Source: Mycobacterium terramassiliense
GTDB lineage: Bacteria > Actinomycetota > Actinomycetes > Mycobacteriales > Mycobacteriaceae
Reading direction: 5' to 3'
Length of the DNA stretch: 64,000 nt
Assembly (NCBI RefSeq): GCF_900157385.1
Contig: NZ_LT717701.1
Coordinates: 1,275,772-1,339,771 of the forward strand
Under the pieces are notes generated by a model. The model worked only from the letters and a program-made list of their open reading frames with translations, did not search any database and was not told where the DNA came from. Position numbers and translations under genes: made by a program. Each line of letters starts with the position of its first letter. The first letter of the stretch is position 1. Of the stretch, positions 34,935 through 44,779 are shown piece after piece.

Positions 34935-35269
34935 GCGCAGGCCCGCATGGGTCCGGTGATGCGGGTGCGCTCGTCCTCCGACATCGGCGTGAGTGTCACC
35001 TTCATGCCCAGCGCCGCTGCGACCTCAGCGATGGTGCTGAGCGTCGGGTTCACCGACTCAGATGACAGAAGACGCCGTACGGTGCTCGGGTCGGAGCCGA
35101 TCGCGCGGGCCAGCGCCGCCTTGCTCAGCTTCTCCGTTCCCCGCGCTTCGTCGAGTGCGTTGATGATGGAATCGATCGCCTCGATCCGTGCCGACTCGGC
35201 GGCGTACGCACGGGCGAACTCGGGGTCGCGACCCTCGAGTTCAAGCAACGTGTTGAACACGTCGTTCAT
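34931..35269 (-). CDS. XRE-family antitoxin (HigA-like)
   Basis: 112 residues from ATG 35269. An N-terminal helical region (NTLLELEGRDPEFARAYA) precedes the HTH LSKAALARAIGSDPSTVRRLLSS and a C-terminal TLSTIAEVAAALGMKVTLTPM. This is the usual layout of RelE/HigB-associated antitoxins. It is convergent with the toxin candidate. Its own promoter probably lies in 35270-35340. In most such pairs the genes are co-directional, so independent promoters are needed here to keep the antitoxin in excess. Confidence 0.78.
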   Translation of the reverse strand: MNDVFNTLLELEGRDPEFARAYAAESARIEAIDSIINALDEARGTEKLSKAALARAIGSDPSTVRRLLSSESVNPTLSTIAEVAAALGMKVTLTPMSEDERTRITGPMRACA

Positions 35270-35669
35270 GGCGATCACCTCTTTCGGCTGCGTAGCGTGG
35301 ATGCAGAGAGCGTAACATAAATGCCACGGTCAAGGGTAGTCGCCAGGCGCCGTTGACTCAGTGCACCGTGTGGCGGACGGCGCTGACGCTGGGGCACGCA
35401 CGTCGCGCCTTTGTCACAACTGGCGTAATACGCCCTATGTCGCGACGAGACATCGCGAGACGGTTTTCGCAGGTGAGACGGCTCGCGTCCGGGGCGTGAC
35501 AGGATACTGTGGAACTGCCTGAAACCAGGTTGCTCTGACTACGGATCACGTCCGCTTCCATCCGCCTCTTATCCGCCGCGGAGTTCGGATCGCGTGGTCT
35601 CGACTACTAAGACCGGTCCAGTTCGTCCAGCTTGACCAGGACAAACGATCCTTTCCCGGCCGCGCTTCA
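35270..35669. other. Intergenic stretch up to the tRNA-Phe fragment
   Basis: No supported gene. This would be the right-terminal segment of the integrated element. No integrase or excisionase gene lies here. Confidence 0.45.
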
Positions 35670-35716
35670 GCCTGAAAAGCGGAAGGTCGGCGGTTCGATC
35701 CCGCCCCTGGCCACCA
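35670..35716 (+). other. 3' fragment of tRNA-Phe, probable attachment site of the integrated element
   Basis: The sequence runs from inside the anticodon arm (GCCTGAAAAGC, anticodon GAA) through the variable loop and T arm (GGCGG TTCGATC CCGCC) to the acceptor strand CCTGGCC, A and CCA at 35714-35716. It agrees with the 3' half of mycobacterial tRNA-Phe. The expected 5' half (GGCCAGG acceptor strand and D arm) is absent upstream, so it is not a functional gene. A tRNA 3' end facing away from accessory DNA is the standard scar of an integrative element. Confidence 0.88.
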
Positions 35717-35766
35717 CCGAGTGCCCGACTTGGAAACGGTCGCGGACCTCTGAGTATCAGCAATTC

Positions 35767-36168
35767 TCAGCCGGTGAGGACGCTGAGGTAGGTATCAGCA
35801 TCCAGCAGCGCCGCACCGCCCGCGAGGGCCGCGGTCTCCGACTCGTCGACCTGAATGTCGAGCAGCCAGCCGGCGTTGTAGGGGTCGGCGTTCACGAGCT
35901 GCGGGCTACCTTCCAGATCGCTGTTGACGGCGGCCACCTTTCCCGACAACGGCGCGTAGAGATCCGACACCGATTTGGTCGACTCGACTTCGCCGAAGGG
36001 CTCGCCGGCGACGAGTTCCGCGCCGATGTCCGGCAGTCGCACGAAGACGACGTCGCCAAGAGCCGACTGCGCAAAGTCGGTGATGCCCACCCGTACCGTG
36101 CATTCGTCGCTGCGACGAACCCACTCGTGTTCGGCTGTGTAGTACAAGTCGGGCGGGATGTCAGTCAC
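35767..36168 (-). CDS. gcvH: Glycine cleavage H-like lipoyl carrier protein
   Basis: 133 residues, normal GcvH length. The lipoylation site is the Lys in EVESTKSVSDLYAPLSG near residue 65, with the family segments YYTAEHEWV, GITDFAQSALGDVVFVRLP and NADPYNAGWLLDIQ around it. GcvH carries the aminomethyl group between GcvP and GcvT in glycine cleavage, which supplies methylene-tetrahydrofolate. No other gcv gene is in the window. Here it ends a minus-strand run of methyl-cycle genes, next to the tRNA-Phe fragment. Start GTG 36168. Confidence 0.92.
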   Translation of the reverse strand: MTDIPPDLYYTAEHEWVRRSDECTVRVGITDFAQSALGDVVFVRLPDIGAELVAGEPFGEVESTKSVSDLYAPLSGKVAAVNSDLEGSPQLVNADPYNAGWLLDIQVDESETAALAGGAALLDADTYLSVLTG

Positions 36169-36531
36169 AAGTAATCCTGTTCTGTTCCAGCGGTTCTGGG
36201 CTGCGTGCGTTGGCGGACACGGGTTCGGGGCTTGTGCGGTGTGACGAGTGGGTCTTTCGGACGCGGGCCGGTTCACCGCGACGTGCCGCGCCGAGCAGCT
36301 CCTCGAGCAGCGTCCACTCGAGGGGCCCTGCCCAGTCCCAGTTTTCTTGTGCGACAAAGCCGCAACGTTTCACTGCGCCATTCCGAGCAGGCCACGGCCG
36401 CACGCGTGGAGGATCGTTGTGCTGCGCGGTTATCGAGGCGCAAGTGCGCGCGGCTGCGCCTTGGTTCGGCGCCGACGCAACAAAGACCCGATTGTGCCGA
36501 GCCAAGCGCGAAAGCATCGGATCAGTCGGCG
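36169..36531. other. 363-bp intergenic stretch between metK and gcvH
   Basis: A minus-strand open frame crosses it but matches no family and has no clear ribosome-binding site. I do not call a gene. A promoter for gcvH probably lies here. Confidence 0.4.
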
Positions 36532-37743
36532 CTAGATGGCCCGTTTGAGCTCGTCGGCCATGTTGAGCTGTTCCCAGGGCAGTTCGATGTCGGTGCGCCC
36601 GAAGTGCCCGTAGGCGGCGGTCTGGGCGTAGATCGGGCGCAGCAGGTCCAGGTCACGGATGATCGCGCCGGGGCGCAGGTCGAAGACTTCGGGAACGATC
36701 TTTTCGATCTTGACCGGGTCGACGGTGGCGGTGCCGAACGTCTCGATGAACAGCCCGACCGGGGCGGCCTTGCCGATGGCGTAGGCCACCTGCACCTCGA
36801 CCCGCTCGGCCAGCCCGGCGGCCACGATGTTCTTGGCCACCCAGCGCATCGCGTAGGCCGCCGAGCGGTCCACCTTGGAGGGATCCTTGCCCGAAAACGC
36901 CCCCCCGCCGTGGCGCGCCCAGCCGCCGTAGGTGTCCACGATGATCTTGCGCCCGGTCAACCCCGCATCACCCATCGGGCCACCCAGCACGAACTTGCCG
37001 GTCGGATTGACCAGCACCCGCGTCGCCGAGGAATCCAACGTCTGATGGTCCAACTCCTGCAGCACGGTCGTGAGCACGTGCGTGCGGATGTCGGGATCCA
37101 GCGTCTTGTCCAGGTCGATGCCCTCGGCGTGCTGGGTGGAAACCACCACGGTGTCCAGCCGCACCGGCACATCGTCCTCATAGGCGATGGTGACCTGGGT
37201 CTTGCCGTCCGGACGCAGGTAATCCAGCGTCCCGTTCTTGCGCACCTCGGTCAGCTTGCGCGACAACCGGTGCGCCAACGCGATCGGCAACGGCATCAAC
37301 TCCGGGGTGTCGTTGATCGCATAACCAAACATCAGCCCCTGATCACCGGCGCCCTGAGAATCCAGCGGGTCCGCCGCACCCTCCACGCGGGCCTCATGGG
37401 CGCTGTCCACCCCCTGGGCAATGTCGGGCGACTGCGCACCGATACCGATGTTCACCCCACACGACGCCCCGTCAAAACCCTTCTCCGACGAGTCATAACC
37501 GATGTCGAGGATGCGCGCACGCACCGTGTTGGTGATCTCGGCGAACGCCTCCTTAGCCGTCGTCGTCACCTCACCCACCACATGCACCTGCCCGGTGGTC
37601 ACCAACGTCTCCACCGCCACCCGCGAGCGCGGATCCTGCGCCAACAACGCATCAAGGACCGAGTCGCTGATCGCGTCACAGATCTTGTCGGGATGCCCCT
37701 CGGTCACCGACTCACTGGTAAACAGCCGACCCTTTTCACTCAC
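36532..37743 (-). CDS. metK: S-adenosylmethionine synthetase
   Basis: 403 residues, full length. It joins methionine and ATP to give SAM. Signatures: TSESVTEGHPDKICDAISDS at the N terminus, GAGDQGLMFGYA (about residue 130) and GGGAFSGKDPSKVDRSAAY (about residue 275). Start GTG 37743 lies 8 bases after AGAAGG. It stands with a methyltransferase, an MTHFR-like gene, ahcY and adoK. Most mycobacteria keep one metK elsewhere in the genome beside purine/coenzyme genes, so whether this is the only copy or a second one cannot be told from this window. Confidence 0.96.
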   Translation of the reverse strand: MSEKGRLFTSESVTEGHPDKICDAISDSVLDALLAQDPRSRVAVETLVTTGQVHVVGEVTTTAKEAFAEITNTVRARILDIGYDSSEKGFDGASCGVNIGIGAQSPDIAQGVDSAHEARVEGAADPLDSQGAGDQGLMFGYAINDTPELMPLPIALAHRLSRKLTEVRKNGTLDYLRPDGKTQVTIAYEDDVPVRLDTVVVSTQHAEGIDLDKTLDPDIRTHVLTTVLQELDHQTLDSSATRVLVNPTGKFVLGGPMGDAGLTGRKIIVDTYGGWARHGGGAFSGKDPSKVDRSAAYAMRWVAKNIVAAGLAERVEVQVAYAIGKAAPVGLFIETFGTATVDPVKIEKIVPEVFDLRPGAIIRDLDLLRPIYAQTAAYGHFGRTDIELPWEQLNMADELKRAI

Positions 37744-37782
37744 TGTGTCATCCTTCTGTCAGCCTGCCTTTTCAACTTCCAG

Positions 37783-37816
37783 GGGTTACGAGGCGGTTCG
37801 GTCCCGCGCGTAACCC
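37783..37816 (-). promoter_or_regulatory. Hairpin in the metK leader
   Basis: GGGTTACG (37783-37790) and CGTAACCC (37809-37816) form a perfect 8-bp stem with an 18-base loop, 40 bases upstream of the metK start. It could be a cis-regulatory RNA element or an operator. It does not match the SAM riboswitch consensus patterns I know. Confidence 0.4.
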
Positions 37817-37961
37817 GCGCCATGTTTTCGGGGTAGCCACAACGTGACGACGCAGGCGGATGGCCGAGTGGCATCCGCAGTTGCCCGCGCACCATCGCGA
37901 CAACGTCCACCTTTTGCGATCCTCGCGGCCGGCGAGGATCGCCTGGTGTGGCCCGCCGTTC

Positions 37962-38645
37962 TCAGTGGCGGTGGGCGCTCACGAGCCATGACGGCAGCTG
38001 CGCACGGCCGTCATGTCCGATGGTCACATTGCGGTATTCGAAGCCTTCCGGCAACGCAGTCGGGACGTTGATCCATGCGCGCGCGGGTCGGATGTCATCC
38101 ACGAAAAGATGCTTGCCAACGATGTTTTCCAATTGCTGCTGAGTGAATGGACGCGGGCCAAAGTCGGCGCCGGGCGGGAACGCCTCGGTGGCGAACACGA
38201 GAGCAAAAAACTTGCCGCCGGGCCTCAGCGCGCGGGCGCTCGATTCCACGTACGCGTGCCTGAGCCCTTCGGGCAGGCAGTGGAACACGAGCCCGTCGAT
38301 GACGGTGTTGAAGTACTTTTCATAGCCGGTTGATTTGCTCAGATCGGCCACCTCGAACGTCGCAGTCAGGCCTCGTTCCGCTGCCGCCTTCTTAGCCTTC
38401 TCAATGGCGCTGGCAGACCGGTCCAGCCCAACGACTTCGTATCCCTTTTCGGCCAACGCCAATGATGCAGTTCCCACCCCGCATCCAGAATCGAGCACAG
38501 GCCCCACGAAAAGCCCCTGCCGTTCCAGAGCGGCCAGTGCAGGCTGCAATTCGCCAATATTCCAGCCGGGATTTCCCGGCGCATATGACGCATTGCCGTC
38601 ATAGAGTTCATCCCAGTCCACGGTGTTTACGTTAAAAGTAGGCAC
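37962..38645 (-). CDS. Class I SAM-dependent methyltransferase of the methyl-cycle cluster
   Basis: 227 residues. Motif I is GPVLDSGCGVGTASLALAEKG (about residue 50), followed by EVVGLDRSASAIEKAK and VIDGLVFHCLPEG. The N-terminal WDELYDGN and GWNIGELQPALAALE resemble the TPMT/halide-thiol methyltransferase group, which methylates small nucleophiles such as thiols, halides or metalloids. The substrate is not determined by this. It sits between metK and the MTHFR-like gene and is the only obvious user of SAM in the cluster. GTG 38645. Confidence 0.85.
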   Translation of the reverse strand: MPTFNVNTVDWDELYDGNASYAPGNPGWNIGELQPALAALERQGLFVGPVLDSGCGVGTASLALAEKGYEVVGLDRSASAIEKAKKAAAERGLTATFEVADLSKSTGYEKYFNTVIDGLVFHCLPEGLRHAYVESSARALRPGGKFFALVFATEAFPPGADFGPRPFTQQQLENIVGKHLFVDDIRPARAWINVPTALPEGFEYRNVTIGHDGRAQLPSWLVSAHRH

Positions 38646-39066
38646 GCTTTTCAGCCTAAGTGGACGAGGCCGCTCGTCGCAATGCTGTGAGCACTATTTA
38701 ATAAAGACGACACGCATTTATTCTCTGCGGATAGACCTTTCTGAAAAACAGCTAGGAATAAGCTTTTACCTTCCGTAAAGTTCGAACGGCACCACGTGTG
38801 AAAAGTCCGCGTTTGCCGACATTGCAGCGGCGCATAAGGGCGTCAGCCGGGAGCCAAACCACGGCCAGGGCCAAGCGCTGCTAAATTGACCGAGTTCGAA
38901 TGATGTGGCCCGTTAAAAGACGGTCACATTCGCTTCCGTTATCGCAACCATTTCACCAATTGGGTTGCTTAACTCAGCCGCTGCCCGCCTTGCCTCGTTC
39001 ACGACCGCCGACGTCGGCGTGCCAGTGGATCCGGGTTGGCTTTCAAGCGCTGGCTTGCGAGTCGTA
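38646..39066. other. 421-bp AT-richer intergenic stretch upstream of the methyltransferase
   Basis: Contains a hairpin GACGAG GCCG CTCGTC at 38663-38678 just upstream of the methyltransferase start, and a clearly AT-rich block at about 38690-38790 (for example TATTTAATAAAG, then GCATTTATTC). No gene. It probably holds the promoter of the methyltransferase-metK segment. Confidence 0.45.
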
Positions 39067-39963
39067 CTAGAAACCCTCGCGGGGTGACCAATAGGAGAGC
39101 ATCTCGGCGAACGTCTGGAACGCCGGCCTCGACACCCCGTAGGTCGCTTCCAGGTGGATGCTCAGCGGGAAGCCGAGGTCGATGACGCCGTCGATCACGC
39201 GCTTGTACAAGTCGACCAGGAGTCGCCGCTTTTCCGCTGGTTCGCTGCCGGCCAGCTTGCGGACGAAGGCCTGCTCGTCGGCCACCGCCGGGTTTCCGGG
39301 ATCCTGGATCAGCCACCCGATCAGGCCCACGGAGGTTTCGATCCCGGGGACGAAACCGAACGACAGCAGCACCTCTGGGCGATGATCGCTGTGCTCGGCG
39401 AAGTCGGCCAGGAAGTCCACGATCGCGTCGGAGTACAACAACTGCGTCATGCCGTACGTGGCGCCGCGGTCGCACTTGAACGTGAAACGGCCATGCTCGC
39501 CCTCGCGTGTCGGGATAAGGATTACGCCGCGATTGGGTACCAGGTCCCGATAAATCGATAGCGCGTCGGTGGGCGCGACGCCGGAACCCTCCCCGTCGGT
39601 CATCGTGCGCGGGACGCCGACGAACACCACACCCTCCATTCCGGCTCCGCACAGGTCGGCGAGGCGGCTACTCAGCGACGGCTTGTCCATGAAGGCGGTG
39701 ACCTGCGTGCATAACCCATTGATTGCGGGTAGTTCCGGTTTGATTACCGACCAGAAATCGAGCACGTCCAGCTTCTGCTGCATCGGGACCGGCCGGTCGT
39801 CGTCCTCGGCGATCATGCCCGGAATCATCACGTGCCGAATCTGTCCGTCGAGTCCGGAATCGCTGCAGTACTGCGCCACTTTGCGTGCTTCTTCGAATGC
39901 CCGCTCGTGACCGCCGTCCAAATTCGGCGGCACCAGCTCGAGCGCGACCGTGTTGAGGGTCAC
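39067..39963 (-). CDS. metF: Methylenetetrahydrofolate reductase-like protein
   Basis: 298 residues. MTHFR converts 5,10-methylene-THF to 5-methyl-THF, the methyl donor for methionine synthesis. Recognisable segments are VALELVPPNLDGGHERAFEEA, RHVMIPGMIAEDDDRP, CTQVTAFMDK, GVVFVGVPRTM, FTFKCDRGATYGMTQLLYSD (matching the QxxF/Y-type MetF core) and LLSFGFVPGIE. It is divergent from E. coli MetF and may belong to the FAD-independent type reported in mycobacteria; that is an inference. GTG 39963 with AAAGGGGAGG upstream. It follows ahcY by 126 bp. Confidence 0.82.
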   Translation of the reverse strand: MTLNTVALELVPPNLDGGHERAFEEARKVAQYCSDSGLDGQIRHVMIPGMIAEDDDRPVPMQQKLDVLDFWSVIKPELPAINGLCTQVTAFMDKPSLSSRLADLCGAGMEGVVFVGVPRTMTDGEGSGVAPTDALSIYRDLVPNRGVILIPTREGEHGRFTFKCDRGATYGMTQLLYSDAIVDFLADFAEHSDHRPEVLLSFGFVPGIETSVGLIGWLIQDPGNPAVADEQAFVRKLAGSEPAEKRRLLVDLYKRVIDGVIDLGFPLSIHLEATYGVSRPAFQTFAEMLSYWSPREGF

Positions 39964-40037
39964 ACGCCTCCCCTTTGTCCTGACGATCTGGGCGGGAGCC
40001 GAGTCGTCGCACCTACGAAAGATCGACTGTCGCCGTG

Positions 40038-40063
40038 AGCCGCACGCTGGCGGGTGTGCGGCT
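40038..40063 (-). promoter_or_regulatory. Hairpin between ahcY and the metF-like gene
   Basis: AGCCGCAC (40038-40045) and GTGCGGCT (40056-40063) form a perfect 8-bp stem with a 10-base loop just after the ahcY stop. There is no T-run. It may attenuate or separate the two genes. Confidence 0.4.
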
Positions 40064-40089
40064 GGGCGTCGCGTTCGGCAGGGCAGAAA

Positions 40090-41562
<1,473 letters not shown>

Positions 41563-41623
41563 AACGTGACTCATCCTTCTGCGATTTTGGGGCCAAGCCG
41601 TCAGTGGGCTGAAGTTTCTGAAA

Positions 41624-41687
41624 CCGGTGATGAGCTAGACCGATACGTTGCTTTAGCTAGCTCCCGTCTCGCTCGCTTGCTCACCGG
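41624..41687 (-). promoter_or_regulatory. Nested stem structure in the ahcY leader, candidate cis-regulatory RNA
   Basis: Outer arms CCGGTGA (41624-41630) and TCACCGG (41681-41687) enclose inner arms GAGCTAG (41632-41638) and CTAGCTC (41657-41663). All pairings are perfect. The structure begins 62 bases upstream of the ahcY start. An RNA that senses SAH or SAM would make sense here, but I do not recognise a known riboswitch class. Confidence 0.42.
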
Positions 41688-41920
41688 CTTATTTGTTCCC
41701 GAGTTTGCCGTGCAACCATTGCGCTGGCGTGCGGCGCGCATAGTTCAGTAAACGACATCAGTACCTGCGGAATTCGATCTCCAACAATACGAAGGCGGAC
41801 GACGCGCGGGCCGACAAAGCTTTGATCCGGAATCCCGAGTCGTGCCCCAACAATGTGGAACACAATCGCAACCAGATACGCGACTGCCGCGCTGAACCGA
41901 ATGGTTGAGGGACGCGTCAT
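41681..41920 (-). CDS. Small hypothetical protein with one membrane segment
   Basis: 79 residues from ATG 41920. It starts MTRPSTIRFSAAVAYLVAIVF, a plausible membrane or signal segment, then LGIPDQSFVGPRVVRLRIVG. No family recognised. It lies in the ahcY-adoK gap and overlaps the ahcY leader structure by a few bases. It may not be real. Confidence 0.35.
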   Translation of the reverse strand: MTRPSTIRFSAAVAYLVAIVFHIVGARLGIPDQSFVGPRVVRLRIVGDRIPQVLMSFTELCAPHASAMVARQTREQISR

Positions 41921-42078
41921 TGGGTAGCCTCGACACCGAACATACACCTATGCAACTGTTAAACACCGCCACGAAAGCTGTCCAAAAGCTGTGACAGCGG
42001 TGGGCTTGTCCGCTTAGTGGACACACGTCGAGCTACAGCACAAGCGTGTGAATATATATAACGAAGGATGGAGATTTC

Positions 42079-43053
42079 GTGACGATCGCGGTGACAGGTT
42101 CTATTGCGACCGACAATCTGATGCGGTTCCCCGGCCGCTTTTCCGAGCAGCTGCTGGCCGACCATCTGCAGAAGGTGTCGCTTAGCTTCCTCGTCGACGA
42201 CCTGGTCATCCACCGTGGCGGCGTGGCGGGCAACATCGCCTTTGCCATCGGTGTGCTGGGCGGTGATGTAGCGCTGGTCGGTGCGGCCGGCGATGACTTC
42301 GCCGATTACCGCGAATGGCTCGTGGCGCACAACGTCAACTGCGACCACGTGCTGATCTCACAGACCGCGCACACCGCGCGGTTCACCTGCACCACCGATG
42401 TCGATATGGCCCAGATCGCGTCGTTTTATCCGGGGGCGATGTCGGAGGCCCGCAACATCAAGCTCGCCGACGTGGTGTCCTCGGTGGGGAAGCCGGAGCT
42501 GGTCATCATCGGGGCCAACGACCCCGACGCGATGGTGGTGCACACCGAGGAGTGCCGCAAGCTCGGCTTGGCGTTTGCCGCCGATCCGTCCCAGCAGCTG
42601 CCCCGCCTGTCCGGGGAAGACATCGACAAGCTCGTCGACGGTGCGGCCTACCTGTTCACCAACGACTACGAGTGGGAGCTGTTGTTGTCCAAGACCGGCT
42701 GGTCGGAGGCCGACGTGCAGGGCAAGGTCGGGCTGCGGGTGACGACGCTGGGCGCCAAGGGCGTCGACATCGTGGAGCGCGACGGGACGACCACGCATGT
42801 CGGTGTGGTGCCCGAGACCAGCCAGACCGACCCCACCGGGGTCGGCGATGCGTTCCGGGCCGGTTTCCTGACCGGGCGCAGCGCGGGGCTGAGCCTGGAG
42901 CGTTCGGCGCAGCTGGGCTCGCTGGTGGCGGTGCTGGTGCTGGAGTCCACCGGAACCCAGGAGTGGGTGTGGGACCACGAGGTGGCGAAGTCCCGGCTGG
43001 CCGGCGCCTACGGCGAGGACGCGGCCACCGAGATCGCCGCAGTGCTCGCCTAA
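42079..43053 (+). CDS. adoK: Adenosine kinase (PfkB family)
   Basis: 324 residues. It phosphorylates adenosine to AMP, removing the product of AhcY. PfkB signatures are FLVDDLVIHRGGVAGNIAFAIG with GVLGGDVALVGAAGDDF at the N terminus, and DPTGVGDAFRAGFLTG near residue 255, holding the catalytic Asp. It matches the actinobacterial adenosine kinase (AdoK/CbhK) type. GTG 42079 is preceded by GAAGGA. An AT-run (GAATATATATAAC at 42049-42061) could supply the -10 region. Confidence 0.93.
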   Translation: MTIAVTGSIATDNLMRFPGRFSEQLLADHLQKVSLSFLVDDLVIHRGGVAGNIAFAIGVLGGDVALVGAAGDDFADYREWLVAHNVNCDHVLISQTAHTARFTCTTDVDMAQIASFYPGAMSEARNIKLADVVSSVGKPELVIIGANDPDAMVVHTEECRKLGLAFAADPSQQLPRLSGEDIDKLVDGAAYLFTNDYEWELLLSKTGWSEADVQGKVGLRVTTLGAKGVDIVERDGTTTHVGVVPETSQTDPTGVGDAFRAGFLTGRSAGLSLERSAQLGSLVAVLVLESTGTQEWVWDHEVAKSRLAGAYGEDAATEIAAVLA

Positions 43054-43507
43054 CCCTGCCCGGCCGCCGGACGCAGAATCGCGCGCGTGCGCGGCGTCGA
43101 GGGAGGTGTAGCTGACGCCCGGCCGGCAAGGGCGTCGCCATCGTCATGGCGGATGCATCCCTGCGTGGCTGCCGAAAACTGTTGGGCGCCAGGCGGTCCG
43201 GCTGAGATAAGCACCGCGCGCATTTGATGCGTCGGGCGGCGTCACGCGTGATGGGCCCATCCCGGCGCCGCGCGTTGCGGTCAATCGACCCGACAGAGCA
43301 CTACGTTCCCGCGGTAGTGGTCGGGTGTGCCCTACTCGTGCATTGGCATGCAACGGACTTTCTCGCGCACCCGCCCCTCGAGGGCGAAGTGGCGGCCTCG
43401 AGCGGGAGCTGGGGGGACCGCCGGAGCTCTGCGATGCTTGATGGACGTTAATCGCCGATCTGCGTCTCGTCCGGTTAAGACGCGGTACTGTGAAAGCAAC
43501 AGACGGG
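43054..43507. other. 454-bp stretch without a supported gene
   Basis: Short frames on both strands are shadows of GC bias and lack ribosome-binding sites. Nothing else noted. Confidence 0.4.
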
Positions 43508-43750
43508 ATGGACGACATGGGCATACAGGATTGGTGCGATGCACCGCAGATTCATCCCTCGAAGATTCGGGTCGGCGATGTCATCGGCACCCTGCAGCCC
43601 ACAAGTCTCCGCTACGAGGTCAAGCTGATCAGCACGCCACAGGCAAGTGACGGGCAGTGGACATTTTTCGGCCGCGACGACGCCGGCCTTCAGCACACGA
43701 ACACGTTCGGCGAGGGCGAGTTAGTCCGCAGGTACGCCAAAGCGTCATGA
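43508..43750 (+). CDS. Small hypothetical protein
   Basis: 80 residues from ATG 43508 (or 77 from ATG 43517). The sequence MGIQDWCDAPQIHPSKIRVGDVIG, then YEVKLISTPQAS and GQWTFFGRDDAG looks like a small beta-rich domain. No family recognised. Codon use fits a real gene. Confidence 0.6.
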   Translation: MDDMGIQDWCDAPQIHPSKIRVGDVIGTLQPTSLRYEVKLISTPQASDGQWTFFGRDDAGLQHTNTFGEGELVRRYAKAS

Positions 43751-43833
43751 CGACGCAGTAGGACTCCCGACCCGGGTGCGCCTTCCGCTCCGTCGGATCG
43801 ACGTCGTCCTGTCAGGCGTCGGAGGCGCATGAA

Positions 43834-44241
43834 TCACACCTCCGCCAGCCTCGATAGTCGTTCCACCAGTTGTTCAAAAGTTGCGATCGCGACCGCGCCG
43901 GCGCGGCGGATCACCGCCGACTTGGTCATCTTCGCGAAAATCATTGACCCGTCTAGGTGTTGCAGCTCCCCGATTGCCTCGGCGCGCAGGCGAGCTACGC
44001 GGAAGAGTGTTTCTTCGGTCGGGAGGGCATGAAGGATCTCTTCGTAGCTCATCGCGGTGACGGCATCGCGTGAGCAGCCCAATATCTCGGCGAATGCCGC
44101 GTTGGCGAAGAGGACCGCCCCGTCGTCCGCTAGAGCTATGGCAGGCACGGGGATTCGTTCGAGCACGGATAAAGCGGGCCTTTGGCGTGGCTTGACCGTC
44201 GGGGAATCGCTTGCTCGCCGAGAACGACGGCTTTCCGACAT
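43834..44241 (-). CDS. PAS-domain protein
   Basis: 135 residues. Residues about 22-75 fit a PAS fold: LERIPVPAIALADDGAVLFANAAFAEILG, then AVTAMSYEEILHALP. There is no output domain; the C terminus is short and helical (IATFEQLVERLSRLAEV). It may act as a small sensor with a partner elsewhere. ATG 44241. Confidence 0.75.
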   Translation of the reverse strand: MSESRRSRRASDSPTVKPRQRPALSVLERIPVPAIALADDGAVLFANAAFAEILGCSRDAVTAMSYEEILHALPTEETLFRVARLRAEAIGELQHLDGSMIFAKMTKSAVIRRAGAVAIATFEQLVERLSRLAEV

Positions 44242-44527
44242 TCGTTAGCCCATTTGCGCATACGCTGTTTGGCCAACGTATGCGGTTCAGAGGGCGCAAC
44301 AACGCCCAGCAAGCACATCGACTGCGGCGTGCCAGTTCGCAGGTGAGACAACATGCCCCGCCGCTCACCATAGTTGCCAAAACGGGGATAAACCAGGCCC
44401 ATCGTCGAACGCGTGCAGGCGTTACTCGACGGCTTGGGTCCGGGGCACGAGACCTCTGTGGCGGCGCGGCTGACGAAATACGTTGCCGCACAATGTAATT
44501 CAAGGGATTGTCGCGCGCTGCCCGCGA

Positions 44528-44779
44528 TTACTCTCTCACCTGGCGATCGACGAGACCCGTGACGAGCCGGGAATCGATCTCCTCACCTCCGTCGCCCGAG
44601 TACACGCGATAGTGCTCGGTCACGGTTTTCTCGTGTTCTGGATTGTCGTCAGTGGTGCGCGTGGTGCCGTCCGCTGTGTGGGTGACCTTGAGCCAGTTGC
44701 CAGAGTGGGGATCGTGGAGCATGTCGCCCTCCCGGATCTCTGAAAGCGGCACCTTTTCTGTTGCATGTTCAGAACTCAT
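44528..44779 (-). CDS. Small hydrophilic hypothetical protein
   Basis: 83 residues from ATG 44779. MSSEHATEKVPLSEIREGDML, then SGNWLKVTHTADGTTRTT. Acidic, probably beta-rich, no membrane segment. No family recognised. Confidence 0.6.
   Translation of the reverse strand: MSSEHATEKVPLSEIREGDMLHDPHSGNWLKVTHTADGTTRTTDDNPEHEKTVTEHYRVYSGDGGEEIDSRLVTGLVDRQVRE

Larger units (their letters stand above)
1..35716. mobile_element. Integrated element (ICE or integrated plasmid) ending at a tRNA-Phe fragment; left end outside window
   Basis: Inferred extent. The right end is a 3' fragment of tRNA-Phe (35670-35716) with no 5' half, the usual scar left when an integrase inserts DNA into a tRNA gene and a complete copy is rebuilt at the other end. 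To its left lie a MobF relaxase, plasmid-type DUF4192 and HNH genes, recombinases, an IS element, CBASS, IetAS, toxin-antitoxin-like genes and metal resistance; to its right lie housekeeping-type genes. No ICE integrase lies beside the fragment, so it would be expected at the missing left end. Several nested elements (the IS21 element and the repeat-bounded unit at 4.3-15.8 kb) lie within it. That all of 1-35716 is one element is an inference. Confidence 0.62.

Noticed and set aside
35640..35716. A functional tRNA-Phe gene
   Set aside because: Only the anticodon loop to the CCA end is present. The 5' acceptor strand and D arm are missing upstream, so it is treated as an attachment-site fragment.
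36205..37836. Long plus-strand open frame opposite metK
   Set aside because: Antisense shadow of metK with no recognisable domain.
37744..37961. A known SAM riboswitch upstream of metK
   Set aside because: An 8-bp hairpin exists, but the conserved cores of the SAM riboswitch classes I know are not seen.
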